From an uncultured Oscillospiraceae bacterium (GTDB lineage Bacteria; Bacillota; Clostridia; Oscillospirales; Oscillospiraceae): a stretch of DNA of 64,000 bases. Positions within the stretch are counted from its first letter, which is position 1; each line of letters opens with the position of its first letter. Below, one piece after another: positions 34,341 to 42,981 of this stretch. The stretch is from assembly GCA_910577525.1 (NCBI GenBank), contig CAJTLI010000011.1, positions 12,767 through 76,766 of the forward strand, written 5' to 3'. The position numbers and the translations under genes were made by a program. Below the pieces are notes generated by a model. It did no database searches. It had not been told where the DNA came from and worked only from the letters and a program-made list of their open reading frames with translations.

Positions 34341-35255
34341 TCAGCCTGCCGGCGGGACTGTCAGCACGGCAACATCATAGCAGGGTTCCTCTGGGGCTGC
34401 CTTGACCTTCTCCAGCCAGCGGCGGTCTTCTTCCTCCCACCGCTGGGTTTCCTCCGGGGAAAGCCCCTCCTCGGGCAACAACGTGAGCCGGTATTCCACC
34501 TGGGCAATGCGGTTTTGCTTCAAGTTGTAGCCGGCGGGGACAAAGCTGAGCCACTCTCCCCTGGAACCAAAGCCGTTATACCGCTCCGCCTTAAGCCAAA
34601 ACAGGTTTTTGCAGATATAGGTGTTTGTCCACATGTGTTTGTCCCACAGGCGGGGCAGGTTGTCCTTTCGGTCTGTGGAGGAAACAAAAGCGGCAAACTC
34701 CCGGCGGGCGAAGCGCTCCCGGATCTCCAGGATGGAGAGGGGATTACCGGCCTCGTCCACAAACCAGCCGTCGGTGGTGGGGTCCAGCATAATCCACTTG
34801 CCCAGCGCGCCGTCATAAATCTCAGTCACCACGTGGTTGTCATTGTCATAGGGGGAATAGGGCATGATTCCCACCCGCCGGGCATAGACGCCCACCGCGA
34901 GACAGCACTCCGCCAGAATCTTGGACTTGTTCAGGCAGTTGATGCCCTGATCGGGCCGCTCATAGCTGTATTCCAGCAGGGAGAGGGCGTCGCAGGGGAC
35001 ATGGTTGTCGTAGTAGGACGAATGGGTGAGCCGGGGGGAGAAGTGGTGCAACAGCCGCTTGGCCCTCTGGAAGGCGCTTCCCTTTCCCGCCAGCTTGACG
35101 AGGCCGTACTTCTCCCGCAGGGTTTCATATTCCGGACAGTCCAGCGCGTAGGCGGGATAGACCGCCGGTCCGGAGGCAAATTCCAGGTGGTTGAACAAAA
35201 TACCGCTGTAGATGTCAAACACCCGCCGCTCGGTTTCCAGTTCTTTTTTTGTCAC
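34341..35255 (-). CDS. Transglutaminase-like (papain-fold) protein
   Basis: This 304-residue cytoplasmic protein has a transglutaminase-core triad: the nucleophile Cys in NCLNKSKILAECCLAVG near 106, His in NDNHVVTEIY near 141, and Asp in KWIMLDPTTDGWFVDE near 155. Family members act as proteases, peptide N-glycanase-like enzymes or cross-linkers, and the substrate here is unknown. There is no signal peptide. The GTG start follows AAGGAG. It lies 14 bases after a CobW-family GTPase gene, so it may share a metal-related transcript. Confidence 0.8.
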   Translation of the reverse strand: MTKKELETERRVFDIYSGILFNHLEFASGPAVYPAYALDCPEYETLREKYGLVKLAGKGSAFQRAKRLLHHFSPRLTHSSYYDNHVPCDALSLLEYSYERPDQGINCLNKSKILAECCLAVGVYARRVGIMPYSPYDNDNHVVTEIYDGALGKWIMLDPTTDGWFVDEAGNPLSILEIRERFARREFAAFVSSTDRKDNLPRLWDKHMWTNTYICKNLFWLKAERYNGFGSRGEWLSFVPAGYNLKQNRIAQVEYRLTLLPEEGLSPEETQRWEEEDRRWLEKVKAAPEEPCYDVAVLTVPPAG

Positions 35256-35269
35256 GGGGCATCTCCTTT

Positions 35270-36202
35270 TCAGAACGACAGCACTTCCCGCTCGGGCTTC
35301 TCCGCCGGACCCAGGGCGGTCACGTGGAGCACCGGGCCGTCCTCGCCCTCGTAAGCCTTGTGGCGCTCCAGCCGCACCACCCCGGTGACATCGACCCAGG
35401 AGCGGTTTTCAAAGGCGTCAAAGCCCTTCCCCTGGGCCACCAGCCCCAGAAAGGTGATGTCCGCCTCACAGCAGGTCATGGCGAACCGGCCCAGAATCAC
35501 GTCCCCCGGGTACTGGGGCAGGTGGGCCACCAGGACCTTGGCCCGGACCGTTTTCCCCTCGTACCGCTCGGGGTGTTCCATCACGTCCACATACCACACG
35601 CCGAAGTCGTCGTCGGGGATGTCGATGACCTCCTGGTCCAGGTCGAAGGGGCACACGCTGCCGTCGGCGTAGTCCTCGCTGTCGCCGTTGAGGTATTCCA
35701 GGTAGATGCTGGCCCGGCGGTTCACCAGCTTCAGATTGCGCTGGCGCAGAGCGTCCCGCAGGGCCTCGGTACAGCGGTTAAACACGATGAGATCGGCGTT
35801 GGTCAGCTTTTCCATCATCATCTGACCCAGGTTCTTGGCGTAGCTCTCAAAGGTGGCCGCCTCCACCATGGTCATGATCTGGTAGAGCACCCAGTTGTCC
35901 GGCAGAGCCTCCTGATACAGCCGCCCCATGGACCACATGCCGTTGAACTCAATGAGAATCTGCTTGGGGCGGTGCTTTTTCTCCAGCTGCTTGAGAAAGG
36001 CCGGGGTGAGGTCCTCTTCCTCCTCCACGTTGACCACGGTGACGTTCCGCAGCGCCTTGGGGTCGTACTCCGCCTCCCCCTCCTCACAGCAGAGCAGCAG
36101 GGTGCGGTCCCGCAGGGCAAACCCATCCTGGAGAATGCCGTTGATGAAGGTAGTTTTTCCGCCGTCCAGAAACCCGGCGAACAGGTAAACAGGGATTTCC
36201 AT
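35270..36202 (-). CDS. COG0523/CobW-family GTPase with C-terminal DUF1980-like domain
   Basis: This 310-residue protein opens IPVYLFAGFLDGGKTTFING, a P-loop with GxxxGGKT. The Walker B region is RPKQILIEFNGMW near 80, and the guanine motif is reduced to VFNRC near 138, unlike canonical NKxD. The C-terminal part (about 190-310) resembles the DUF1980/TIGR03943 domain that accompanies such GTPases. They are linked to transition-metal delivery. The usual membrane permease partner is not adjacent. It is separated by 15 bases from a second CobW-type gene. Confidence 0.85.
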   Translation of the reverse strand: MEIPVYLFAGFLDGGKTTFINGILQDGFALRDRTLLLCCEEGEAEYDPKALRNVTVVNVEEEEDLTPAFLKQLEKKHRPKQILIEFNGMWSMGRLYQEALPDNWVLYQIMTMVEAATFESYAKNLGQMMMEKLTNADLIVFNRCTEALRDALRQRNLKLVNRRASIYLEYLNGDSEDYADGSVCPFDLDQEVIDIPDDDFGVWYVDVMEHPERYEGKTVRAKVLVAHLPQYPGDVILGRFAMTCCEADITFLGLVAQGKGFDAFENRSWVDVTGVVRLERHKAYEGEDGPVLHVTALGPAEKPEREVLSF

Positions 36203-36217
36203 GGATGCTCCGCCCCT

Positions 36218-37342
36218 TTACAGGCCGAACAGGGCGGCCAGCCTGTCCTCGTTCAGGTCCGCGCCGATGACGCACAGCCGCCCGGTGTAGTCCGCCGGAC
36301 CGGTGCGCACCTCGTGCTCCTCGGGCACGTAGTCGAAGTGCAGCCAGCTGCCGTCCCCGGCGGGGACGATGCCCTTGGCCCGCAGAATGGCGCCGCACTC
36401 CCCCAGGTCCAGCTGGGACAGAATGCGCTCCAGCTCCTCCCTGGCGAAGGGCTTCACCGTCTCCCGGCCCCAGCTGGCAAACACCTCGTCGGCGTGGTGG
36501 TGGCCGTGGTGGTCGTGATCGTGGCAGCCGCAGGAGCACTCCTCGCCGTGGTCATGATGATGCTCATGCTCCTCGTGGTCGTGGTGATGGTGCTCATGGC
36601 CGTGGTGACAGCACTCCTCGCCCTCGTGGTCATGGTGGTGGTGCTCATGCTCCTCCCCGTCATGGTGATGATGGTGGTGGGCGTGGGCCTCCTCCCCGGC
36701 GGCGTGGTCCGCCCGGATGCGCGCCAAAAGCTCCTCCTCCAGGGAGGTCTTCTCCATGGCGGACAGGATGGTCCCGCCGTCCAGCTGGTCCCAGGGGGTG
36801 GTGAGAATGACGGCGGAGGGGTTTTTCTCCCGGAGCAGAGCCACCGACGCCTCCAGCTTCTCCTGGGTCAGGTTCTGGGTGCGGGAGAGGATGATGGCGC
36901 CCGCGTGCTCCACCTGGTTGTTGTAAAACTCGCCGAAGTTTTTCATATACAGCTTTACCTTGGCCGCGTCCGCCACGGTGACAAAGCTGTTCAGCCCCAG
37001 CGCCGGGTCCTCCCCGGCGGCCTTCTCCACCGCCGCCACCACGTCGGACAGCTTGCCCACCCCGGAGGGCTCGATGAGGATGCGGTCGGGGTGGAATTTC
37101 TCCTCCACCTCGTGGAGGGCCTTGCCGAAGTCCCCCACCAGAGAGCAGCAGATGCAGCCCGAGGACATCTCGGAGATCTCGATGCCGGCCTCCTTTAAAA
37201 ATCCGCCGTCCACGCTGATCTCGCCGAACTCGTTTTCAATGAGCACCAGCTTCTCGCCCTGGAACGCCTCCGCCAGCAGCTTTTTGATGAGAGTGGTCTT
37301 CCCGGCCCCTAAAAAGCCGGATACAATGTCGATTTTTGCCAT
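36218..37342 (-). CDS. COG0523 metallochaperone GTPase with long His-rich metal-binding insert
   Basis: This 374-residue protein has P-loop GFLGAGKTTLIKKLL (9-23), ENEFGEISVDGG, and the family metal motif CICC within SSGCICCSLVGDF near 60-72. A guanine-binding SRTQ near 154 replaces NKxD. Residues about 218-285 are an insert of more than 35 histidines with Asp/Glu and Cys pairs, suited to binding zinc or nickel. The C-terminal CobW domain follows (SWLHFDYVPEE). It probably loads or stores a metal for client enzymes. The start is ATG 37342. It heads the unit with the second GTPase. Confidence 0.92.
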   Translation of the reverse strand: MAKIDIVSGFLGAGKTTLIKKLLAEAFQGEKLVLIENEFGEISVDGGFLKEAGIEISEMSSGCICCSLVGDFGKALHEVEEKFHPDRILIEPSGVGKLSDVVAAVEKAAGEDPALGLNSFVTVADAAKVKLYMKNFGEFYNNQVEHAGAIILSRTQNLTQEKLEASVALLREKNPSAVILTTPWDQLDGGTILSAMEKTSLEEELLARIRADHAAGEEAHAHHHHHHDGEEHEHHHHDHEGEECCHHGHEHHHHDHEEHEHHHDHGEECSCGCHDHDHHGHHHADEVFASWGRETVKPFAREELERILSQLDLGECGAILRAKGIVPAGDGSWLHFDYVPEEHEVRTGPADYTGRLCVIGADLNEDRLAALFGL

Positions 37343-37409
37343 GGGAAATCATTTCCTTTACTTGAAGTGTTCCCCTATTTTACAGCCGGACACAGGGAAA
37401 GTCAAGGCT

Positions 37410-37652
37410 TTACACGGTCTCTTTCCACTTGCGGGCGAAGCTTTGGGCGTCCGGGAGGAGGGCCCCGGCGTCCCGCAGGGCTTCCATCCGCTCCAGCACG
37501 CCGGCCAGGATGGTACTGGCCTCAAAGCCCCTCTGGGCAAAGGCCAGCTGTCCGGCGGCAAAGCCGCTCCCCGCCGTCTTGGCCGGGCCGGAGGGCCGGT
37601 TCCGGACCACCGCCCTCACGCCGTTGTCCAGGGTTGTCATTCTCAGGTCCAT
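37410..37652 (-). CDS. Small hypothetical protein (80 aa)
   Basis: An 80-residue basic, Ala-rich protein with codon use like the host. It reads MDLRMTTLDNGVRAVVRNRPSG and then a helical C-terminus. There is no recognised domain, membrane segment or signal. A weak GGGAAGAAA site precedes the ATG, and a second in-frame ATG lies four codons in. It lies alone between the GTPase operon and the anti-sigma gene, so it is plausible but not certain. Confidence 0.45.
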   Translation of the reverse strand: MDLRMTTLDNGVRAVVRNRPSGPAKTAGSGFAAGQLAFAQRGFEASTILAGVLERMEALRDAGALLPDAQSFARKWKETV

Positions 37653-37786
37653 AGTTTCTTCCCGCTTTCTCTGCGCACTCCCTGCGTTCCATTTTTTTGC
37701 GTGAATTCCCTACGCTTATAGGATATATCGTCGGGTTTTTGCCGCGCATAAGACCGTTTGGCGGATTTTTCCGGCGGGGACGCGAA

Positions 37787-37826
37787 AAAGCGGCAGCCCC
37801 TCTCGCTCGGGAGGGGCCGCTTCGCG
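37787..37826 (-). terminator. Terminator after the anti-sigma gene
   Basis: GCGAAAAAGCGGC ... GGCCGCTTCGC arms pair around the GCCCCTCTCGCTCGGGAGGGGC inner stem, immediately downstream of the anti-sigma stop on the minus strand. Confidence 0.6.
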
Positions 37827-38987
37827 TCAGTCCGTGTGGACGGGGATGATGTGATCCCCGAACTTGAGATAGTCCACCTGATCCAGATCCAGGGGCTGGT
37901 CGAAGGGGGTGAAGCCGTTCTTATTGCTGATGGGTCCGTCCGCCAGCATGGTGGCGGCGTCCCAGTTGAGTTCTGCCGGGTCGTGTGTCCACGTGGGCAC
38001 GTTGTCAAAGGCCACTGTGCCGTCCTTCAGCACAATTTGCAGCCCCTCGCAGAATCCCTTGCTGCCGCCAAATGCAGCAAAGCTGGTTTGATCGGGCTTC
38101 ACATTGTCCCGGAACCACACCGAGATGGACAGCGGGGTCAGCTCCACCCGGTCCAGCCACATGGTGTAGCCCAGGCCGGTGATATCGACATAGTCCGCCC
38201 CGCCGCAGTCCACGGTCAGAGAATGCTGCTCAAAGGCCCCGCCCACGTCCAGGGCGAAATTCCCGGTAAACACGGGGGTGTACCCCTTGTCCGGGGCCTG
38301 GATCCAGAGACCGCGTATCGTCAGGATTTTGCCCTCCTGGTTATTGAATACTGCGGGATCCGCCCCATGGGCGGTGAAACGGACGACCACTTCCTTCATG
38401 TTGTCGGTGGGATCGCTGTCCGGCTGCCATTCAAAGGTGTAGCTATACCCACTGATGATATTTTCCCCCGTCTCTGAGACAAAGGTTAATTCCTCCTCCG
38501 GCCACTGGTTTCCGACCAGCTGGTACCAGCCATCCGTGTCCGGGTCCAGGTCGGGCAGGGCCGTGCCCTCCGGAGCCTCGATGCGCAGGCGCAGGTAGTA
38601 GCAGTTTTCGTCCGCCAGAGCGGCGATGGGGGTGATGGTGGCCCCGTTGTCGGTGGCGCCCCCCTCGAAGGTCTGGCCCACCTGGTCCAGGTTCTCAATC
38701 TGCCCGGTGGTCAGGGCCCCGCCGTCCTGGGTGAAAAAGCCCTGCATCAGCCCCCCGGCCCCGATGGCGTAGTTCACCGCCATGGCCGAGGCGGTGAGGG
38801 CGGCGACGGCGGCGGCCGCCGCCAGCAGGCGGGTGGTGAGGCGGACCGCCTTTTTCGCGGTTTTGGTTTCGTTGATTTTGTTCATGGTCAGCTCCTTAAT
38901 CCGGGCGGACGAAAGGGGGGTCGGGCCGGAAAGCTCCACGCTGTCGTCCTGGTAGGTGTCCAGCAGGTCTGAAATACGCTTTTTCAT
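37827..38987 (-). CDS. Anti-sigma factor, membrane-anchored (DUF4179-like)
   Basis: This 386-residue protein starts MKKRISDLLDTYQDDSVEL, a short cytoplasmic sigma-binding region (about 1-50). One membrane helix follows (about 55-75, LLAAAAAVAALTASAMAV), then a large extracellular beta-rich domain. It overlaps the ECF sigma gene by four bases, the usual arrangement for a sigma and its inhibitor. Clostridial DUF4179-type proteins occupy this position. The signal sensed outside the cell is unknown. The start is ATG 38987; a longer upstream frame within the sigma gene is rejected. Confidence 0.82.
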   Translation of the reverse strand: MKKRISDLLDTYQDDSVELSGPTPLSSARIKELTMNKINETKTAKKAVRLTTRLLAAAAAVAALTASAMAVNYAIGAGGLMQGFFTQDGGALTTGQIENLDQVGQTFEGGATDNGATITPIAALADENCYYLRLRIEAPEGTALPDLDPDTDGWYQLVGNQWPEEELTFVSETGENIISGYSYTFEWQPDSDPTDNMKEVVVRFTAHGADPAVFNNQEGKILTIRGLWIQAPDKGYTPVFTGNFALDVGGAFEQHSLTVDCGGADYVDITGLGYTMWLDRVELTPLSISVWFRDNVKPDQTSFAAFGGSKGFCEGLQIVLKDGTVAFDNVPTWTHDPAELNWDAATMLADGPISNKNGFTPFDQPLDLDQVDYLKFGDHIIPVHTD

Positions 38988-39526
38988 GCCAGCGCCTCCT
39001 TTGTCAGCAATTCCTTCAGCCTGAAACGGCCTCTGCGCAGCTTCGTTTTCACGGTGGATTCGTTGAGCTCCAGCGCGGCGGAAATCTCCTTCACGCTCTG
39101 GGCGTAGTAGTAATGGCGCAGGAAAATCTCCCGGTCCGGGTCGGGCAGGGAGAACACCGCCCGGCGCACCCGGGCCCGCTCCTCCGCCCGCTCCAGCTCC
39201 CCGGCGGGGTCGTCCGGGCCGGGCAGGTCCAGCAGGTCCTCCTCCAGGGGGAGGGTCCGGCCCCGCTGGCGCAGCCTGTTTTTGGCCTTGTGCCGGGCCA
39301 CCGCTCCCAGCCAGCTTTTGACGTGGTCCGGCTTCAGCTGGGCGGCCTGGTCCCAGGCGGCCAAGAATACGTCGGAGGCCACCTCCTCCCCGTCCTCGGG
39401 GGACATGGAGTCCCGGAGGATATTCCACACCACGGCGGACACATAGGGGAGATAGCGGTCCATCAGCGCCTCCAGCCCGGCGGGGTCCCGGTCGCGCAGC
39501 CTGCGCAGAATGGTTTCTTCTCTCAT
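38984..39526 (-). CDS. ECF-type RNA polymerase sigma factor
   Basis: This 180-residue sigma-70 relative has region 2 at about 18-85 (ALMDRYLPYVSAVVWNI, SDVFLAAWDQAAQ, WLGAVARHKAKNRLR) and region 4 at about 115-175 (SLPDPDREIFLRHYYYAQSVKEISAALELNESTVKTKLRRGR). Regions 1 and 3 are absent, as in ECF sigmas. It is co-transcribed with the anti-sigma gene. A TGAAACC box and TATGAT about 50-70 bases upstream (39569-39600, spacer about 20) could be an autoregulated promoter, but the spacing is not ideal. Confidence 0.93.
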   Translation of the reverse strand: MREETILRRLRDRDPAGLEALMDRYLPYVSAVVWNILRDSMSPEDGEEVASDVFLAAWDQAAQLKPDHVKSWLGAVARHKAKNRLRQRGRTLPLEEDLLDLPGPDDPAGELERAEERARVRRAVFSLPDPDREIFLRHYYYAQSVKEISAALELNESTVKTKLRRGRFRLKELLTKEALA

Positions 39527-39607
39527 GGGGTACGGCTCCTTTGGTGGTCTTGAAAGCTGCTTTCACCTATCATATCACATCATCCCCCCCGCGGGTTTCA
39601 CCAGGGC

Positions 39608-39650
39608 GCAAAAAACCGCCCCGCTTTCTCAGAAGCGGGGCGGTTCCTGT
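39608..39650 (-). terminator. serA terminator
   Basis: GAACCGCCCCGCTT pairs with AAGCGGGGCGGTT across CTGAG or similar, followed on the minus strand by TTTTTTGCG. It lies just after the serA stop. Confidence 0.88.
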
Positions 39651-39654
39651 TTGC

Positions 39655-40821
39655 TCAGATCACCCGCAGGCGGATGACGCCGGGCACCTTGCGGATGTCC
39701 TCGATGACCTTGGCGTCCACCACGGAGCCGGCGTCCACCATGGTGTAGGCGTACTCGCCCTTAGACTTGTTGGTCATGTTCTCCACGTTGACCCCGTCGG
39801 CCCCCAGCTGGGTGGTGATCTGGGCGATGACGGCGGGCACGTTGCGGTGGATGACGCACAGGCGCTGGACGCCGGAGCGCTCCATGATGACGTTGGGGAA
39901 GTTGACGGAGTTCTTGATGTTGCCGTTCTCCAGGAAGTCCCGCACCTGGTTGGCGGCCATGACGGCGCAGTTCTCCTCGCTCTCCGGGGTGGAGGCCCCC
40001 AGGTGGGGGGTGGCCACCACGCCGGGGACCAGGGTGATCTCGTTGTCGGGGAAGTCGGTGACGTAACGGGCCACCTTGCCGGAGCCCAGCGCCGCGATCA
40101 TGTCGGCGTTGTTCACCAGCCCGCCCCGGGCCATGTTGATGACCCGCACCCCGTCCTTCATCTTGGCGATGGAGGCGGCGCAGACGGTGTTTTTAGTGGC
40201 GTCCATATAGGGCAGGTGCAGGGTGATGTAGTCGGAATTGGCGTACAGGGCGTCCAGCTCCTTCACCACCTTGATGTGCCGGTCCAGCCGCAGGGCGGCG
40301 TCCACGGAGAGGTAGGGGTCGTAGCCGTACACGTCCATGCCCAGGGACAGGCCGATGTTGGCCACCAGCGCCCCGATGGCCCCCAGGCCCACCACGCCCA
40401 GGGTCTTGCGGTACACCTCGGGGCCCACGAAGGCGGACTTGCCCTTCTCCACAGCGGCGGCCAGGTCCACGCCGGGGGTGCGGGCCTGCTCCTTCACCCA
40501 CTGGGCCCCGCCGATGATGTCCCGGGAGGCCAGCAGCATGGCGCACAGCACCAGCTCCTTCACGGCGTTGGCGTTGGCGCCGGGGGTGTTGAACACCACG
40601 ATGCCCTTCTCAGAGCAGCGCTCGATGGGGATATTGTTCACCCCCGCCCCGGCCCGGGCGATGGCCCACAGGCTCTTGGGGAACTCATAGTCGTGGAGCT
40701 TGGCGGAGCGGACCAGGATGGCGTCCTCGTTGTCCACGCCGTCGCCGACGGCATAGCTCTCGGCGGGCAGGCGCTCCAGGCCCACCGCCGCGATCTTGTT
40801 CATGGTCTTGATATTGAACAT
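39655..40821 (-). CDS. serA: D-3-phosphoglycerate dehydrogenase
   Basis: This 388-residue NAD-dependent enzyme performs the first step of serine synthesis. It has the substrate domain (ILVRSAKLHDYEFPKSL, ARAGAGVNNIPI near 55), the Rossmann motif TLGVVGLGAIGALVANI near 140, the catalytic Arg/Glu/His set (INMARGGLVNN near 220 and TPHLGASTPESEEN near 275), and a C-terminal ACT domain (about 315-388) with VNVENMTNKSKGEYAYTMVD. ATG at 40821 follows GAGGTGG; a GTG nine bases upstream is not used. It is the last gene of serC-YwqG-serA. Confidence 0.96.
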   Translation of the reverse strand: MFNIKTMNKIAAVGLERLPAESYAVGDGVDNEDAILVRSAKLHDYEFPKSLWAIARAGAGVNNIPIERCSEKGIVVFNTPGANANAVKELVLCAMLLASRDIIGGAQWVKEQARTPGVDLAAAVEKGKSAFVGPEVYRKTLGVVGLGAIGALVANIGLSLGMDVYGYDPYLSVDAALRLDRHIKVVKELDALYANSDYITLHLPYMDATKNTVCAASIAKMKDGVRVINMARGGLVNNADMIAALGSGKVARYVTDFPDNEITLVPGVVATPHLGASTPESEENCAVMAANQVRDFLENGNIKNSVNFPNVIMERSGVQRLCVIHRNVPAVIAQITTQLGADGVNVENMTNKSKGEYAYTMVDAGSVVDAKVIEDIRKVPGVIRLRVI

Positions 40822-40847
40822 GGTTTCCACCTCATTTTAATAAAGGG

Positions 40848-41744
40848 TCAACAGCAATCCCAGTTGTAGCATACCCGGGAGAAGTCCCGGCGCTTCAGCG
40901 CCTCCCGGCTGATGAAGAAGTTTGCCACGCCGCAGTCGCCCCAAAGAACTAAGTCCCCCACCTCTTTATTCCCGTCGCTGTCCAGCTGGAACAGCAGCAC
41001 GTCTAGATCCTCATACTGTCCGGGGCGAGGGTCGGACTGGGTAAAATAGGGATAGCCTCCCAGTTGATGATAGGAGGATATCCAGCCGGGCTGGTAGGTC
41101 ACATCATAATCACGCAGCCGTTCTGCAACCAGCTTGTGCATATCCCAGGTGCCCTTGATGGGGCTGTCAGAGCACAGAGCATTCCACTTTCCGGCAAATA
41201 ATGGATCAAAGCGTGGGTCGGCTTCGTTCATCCCCTGCTCCACTGGGGCGGAAAGGATAATGCGGCAGTTTCGCGCTACCGGGAACCAGTCCTCCCCATC
41301 CGCCGGCTTAGGCGGGCGCTTGGCCGCCACCTCCTCCGCCGTGACGGTGGGATCCACGATTTCGTGGTAGAGCACCCGAAAACCTGTCTGGGCCGTCTGG
41401 TCGTCGAAGCTCATCCCAGACACATCATCCCACCCGATGAAAAATTGCAGCAGCCCCGTTGTGGGAAAATCGGGCAGACCGCCCAGCGACCCGCAGTCCA
41501 CCTGGGCCAGCAGTCCAAGCGCGCCTCCCTTGCCGTCCAGCGGCCAGGGCATATCGTGGGGCAGGTAGGGCGTGCCTCCCGCCTTGCTTTCGAAGATACC
41601 CGGTTCTCCCGGCTCCAGCGTGAAGCGGACGGCGGGGCGGTGGTGCTCGGCATGGATCTCCGCCGTAATCCTCCGGGCCAGCTCATACACCTCACGGGCA
41701 TTTTCCCGGGCCCGTTCATTGTTCTCCAGCAGTTTATCCGCCAT
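40848..41744 (-). CDS. YwqG-like DUF1963 protein
   Basis: This 298-residue protein is of the DUF1963/YwqG type. It has the WPLDGKGGALGLLAQVDCGSLGG-type strand (about 68-90), LLQFFIGWDD near 97, a central stretch with LGGYPYFTQSDPRPG near 228, and LLFQLDSDGNKEVGDLVLWGDCGVANFFIS near 248. Function is unknown. Some relatives carry a WGR-like or knot motif. It is inserted between serC (one base away) and serA (26 bases), an unusual partner for serine genes. The ribosome site is weak, suggesting coupling to serC. Confidence 0.85.
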   Translation of the reverse strand: MADKLLENNERARENAREVYELARRITAEIHAEHHRPAVRFTLEPGEPGIFESKAGGTPYLPHDMPWPLDGKGGALGLLAQVDCGSLGGLPDFPTTGLLQFFIGWDDVSGMSFDDQTAQTGFRVLYHEIVDPTVTAEEVAAKRPPKPADGEDWFPVARNCRIILSAPVEQGMNEADPRFDPLFAGKWNALCSDSPIKGTWDMHKLVAERLRDYDVTYQPGWISSYHQLGGYPYFTQSDPRPGQYEDLDVLLFQLDSDGNKEVGDLVLWGDCGVANFFISREALKRRDFSRVCYNWDCC

Positions 41745-41745
41745 A

Positions 41746-42831
41746 TCAGTTGACCTTATCGAACGCCTTGATAAAGTTGGCCAGCTTCTCCACGCCCTCC
41801 ACGGGCATGGCGTTATAGATGGAAGCCCGCATACCGCCCACGTTCCGGTGGCCCTTCAGGTTGGTGAACCCGGCGGCGGCGGCCTCCTTGACGAACTTGG
41901 CGTCCAGCTCCTCGCTCACCGAGCGGAAGGTGACGTTCATGTCCGACCGGGAGCCGGGCAGAGCGGGGCAGGTGAACAGCCGGGAATCGTCCAGCACGCT
42001 GTAAAGGAGCTGTGCTTTCCCGTGCTTGATCTTCTCCATGCCCTCCACGCCGCCTTTGGAGTCCAGCCACTCCAGCACCAGGCCCAGCATATAGATGCAC
42101 CAGCAGGGGGGGGTGTTGTACATGGAGTCCTTGTCTATCATGGTCTTGTAGTTCATCATCAGCGGGGTATAGGGCAGCTCATGGCCCGCCAGGTCCTCCC
42201 GGACGACGGCGATGGTCAGCCCCGCCGGGGCCAGGTTCTTCTGGGCGCCGCCGAAGATGATCCCGTACTTGCTCACATCCACCGGCCGGGACAGGAAGTC
42301 GGAGGACATATCGCACACGATGGGCACGTCGCCGGTGTCGGGCACGTACTGCCATTCGGTGCCATAGATCGTATTGTTGGCGCAGTAGTAGAAGTAGCTG
42401 GCCTGGGGGTCCAGCTTGAGCTGGTCCTGGGCGGGGATATAGGTGTGGTTTTTGTCCTCGCTGGTGGCGGCAAGGCTGATCTCGCCGTATTTTTTAGCCT
42501 CTTTGTAGGCGATGTTGGAGAAATTGCCCGTGACAGCGTAGTCCGCCCTGCCGGTCCTTCCGATCAGGTTCAGGGGCACCATGGAGAACTGGCCGGAGGC
42601 CCCGCCCTGCAAAAACAGCACCTTATAGTTGCCGGGCACGTGGAACAGCCGGATGAAATTGGCCTTGGTGTCGTCAAAAATCTTCTGGAACACCTTGGAG
42701 CGGTGGCTCATCTCCATGACGGACATGCCGGAGCCCTGGTAATTGGTGATCTCGGCCCCCGCCCGCTCCAGCACCTCTAAGGGCAGCATGGACGGACCGG
42801 CGGAGAAATTGTAGACGCGGTCGGTTCCCAT
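41746..42831 (-). CDS. serC: Phosphoserine aminotransferase
   Basis: This 361-residue PLP enzyme makes 3-phosphoserine. It starts with VYNFSAGPSMLPLEVLERA and has GASGQFSMVP near 75. The PLP lysine is in GIIFGGAQKNLAPAGLT near 194, and the C-terminal substrate region contains GHRNVGGMRASIYNAMP near 330. GAGGAGGAAG precedes the ATG. It leads a cluster with a DUF1963 gene and serA. A phosphoserine phosphatase is not present in the window. Confidence 0.96.
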   Translation of the reverse strand: MGTDRVYNFSAGPSMLPLEVLERAGAEITNYQGSGMSVMEMSHRSKVFQKIFDDTKANFIRLFHVPGNYKVLFLQGGASGQFSMVPLNLIGRTGRADYAVTGNFSNIAYKEAKKYGEISLAATSEDKNHTYIPAQDQLKLDPQASYFYYCANNTIYGTEWQYVPDTGDVPIVCDMSSDFLSRPVDVSKYGIIFGGAQKNLAPAGLTIAVVREDLAGHELPYTPLMMNYKTMIDKDSMYNTPPCWCIYMLGLVLEWLDSKGGVEGMEKIKHGKAQLLYSVLDDSRLFTCPALPGSRSDMNVTFRSVSEELDAKFVKEAAAAGFTNLKGHRNVGGMRASIYNAMPVEGVEKLANFIKAFDKVN

Positions 42832-42882
42832 ATCTCTTCCTCCTCGAAACGGCTTGAATTTTAATGCTTTAGCGTATTATAT

Positions 42883-42912
42883 ATTATATGTTTCCCGGCC
42901 CTCCGCTGTCAA
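42883..42912 (-). promoter_or_regulatory. serC operon promoter
   Basis: Minus-strand TTGACA (42907-42912), an 18-base spacer and TATAAT (42883-42888), followed by an AT-rich start region. No riboswitch is evident in the short leader. Confidence 0.8.
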
Positions 42913-42926
42913 TCACCAGAAAGGCC

Positions 42927-42958
42927 AAAAAAGCCCCCCCAGACGGGGGGGCTTTGGG
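42927..42958 (-). terminator. Terminator of the metal-resistance operon
   Basis: AAAGCCCCCCC pairs with GGGGGGGCTTT around GTCT, followed on the minus strand by a TTTT tract. It lies 24 bases after the ATPase stop. Confidence 0.9.
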
Positions 42959-42981
42959 TATTTCGTCCGCACAGGCTAAAA

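Noticed and set aside
36480..36690. Repetitive GTGGTG/CATGAT sequence resembling a short tandem repeat or CRISPR
   Set aside because: It is in frame within the CobW-type gene and encodes the His-rich metal-binding insert.
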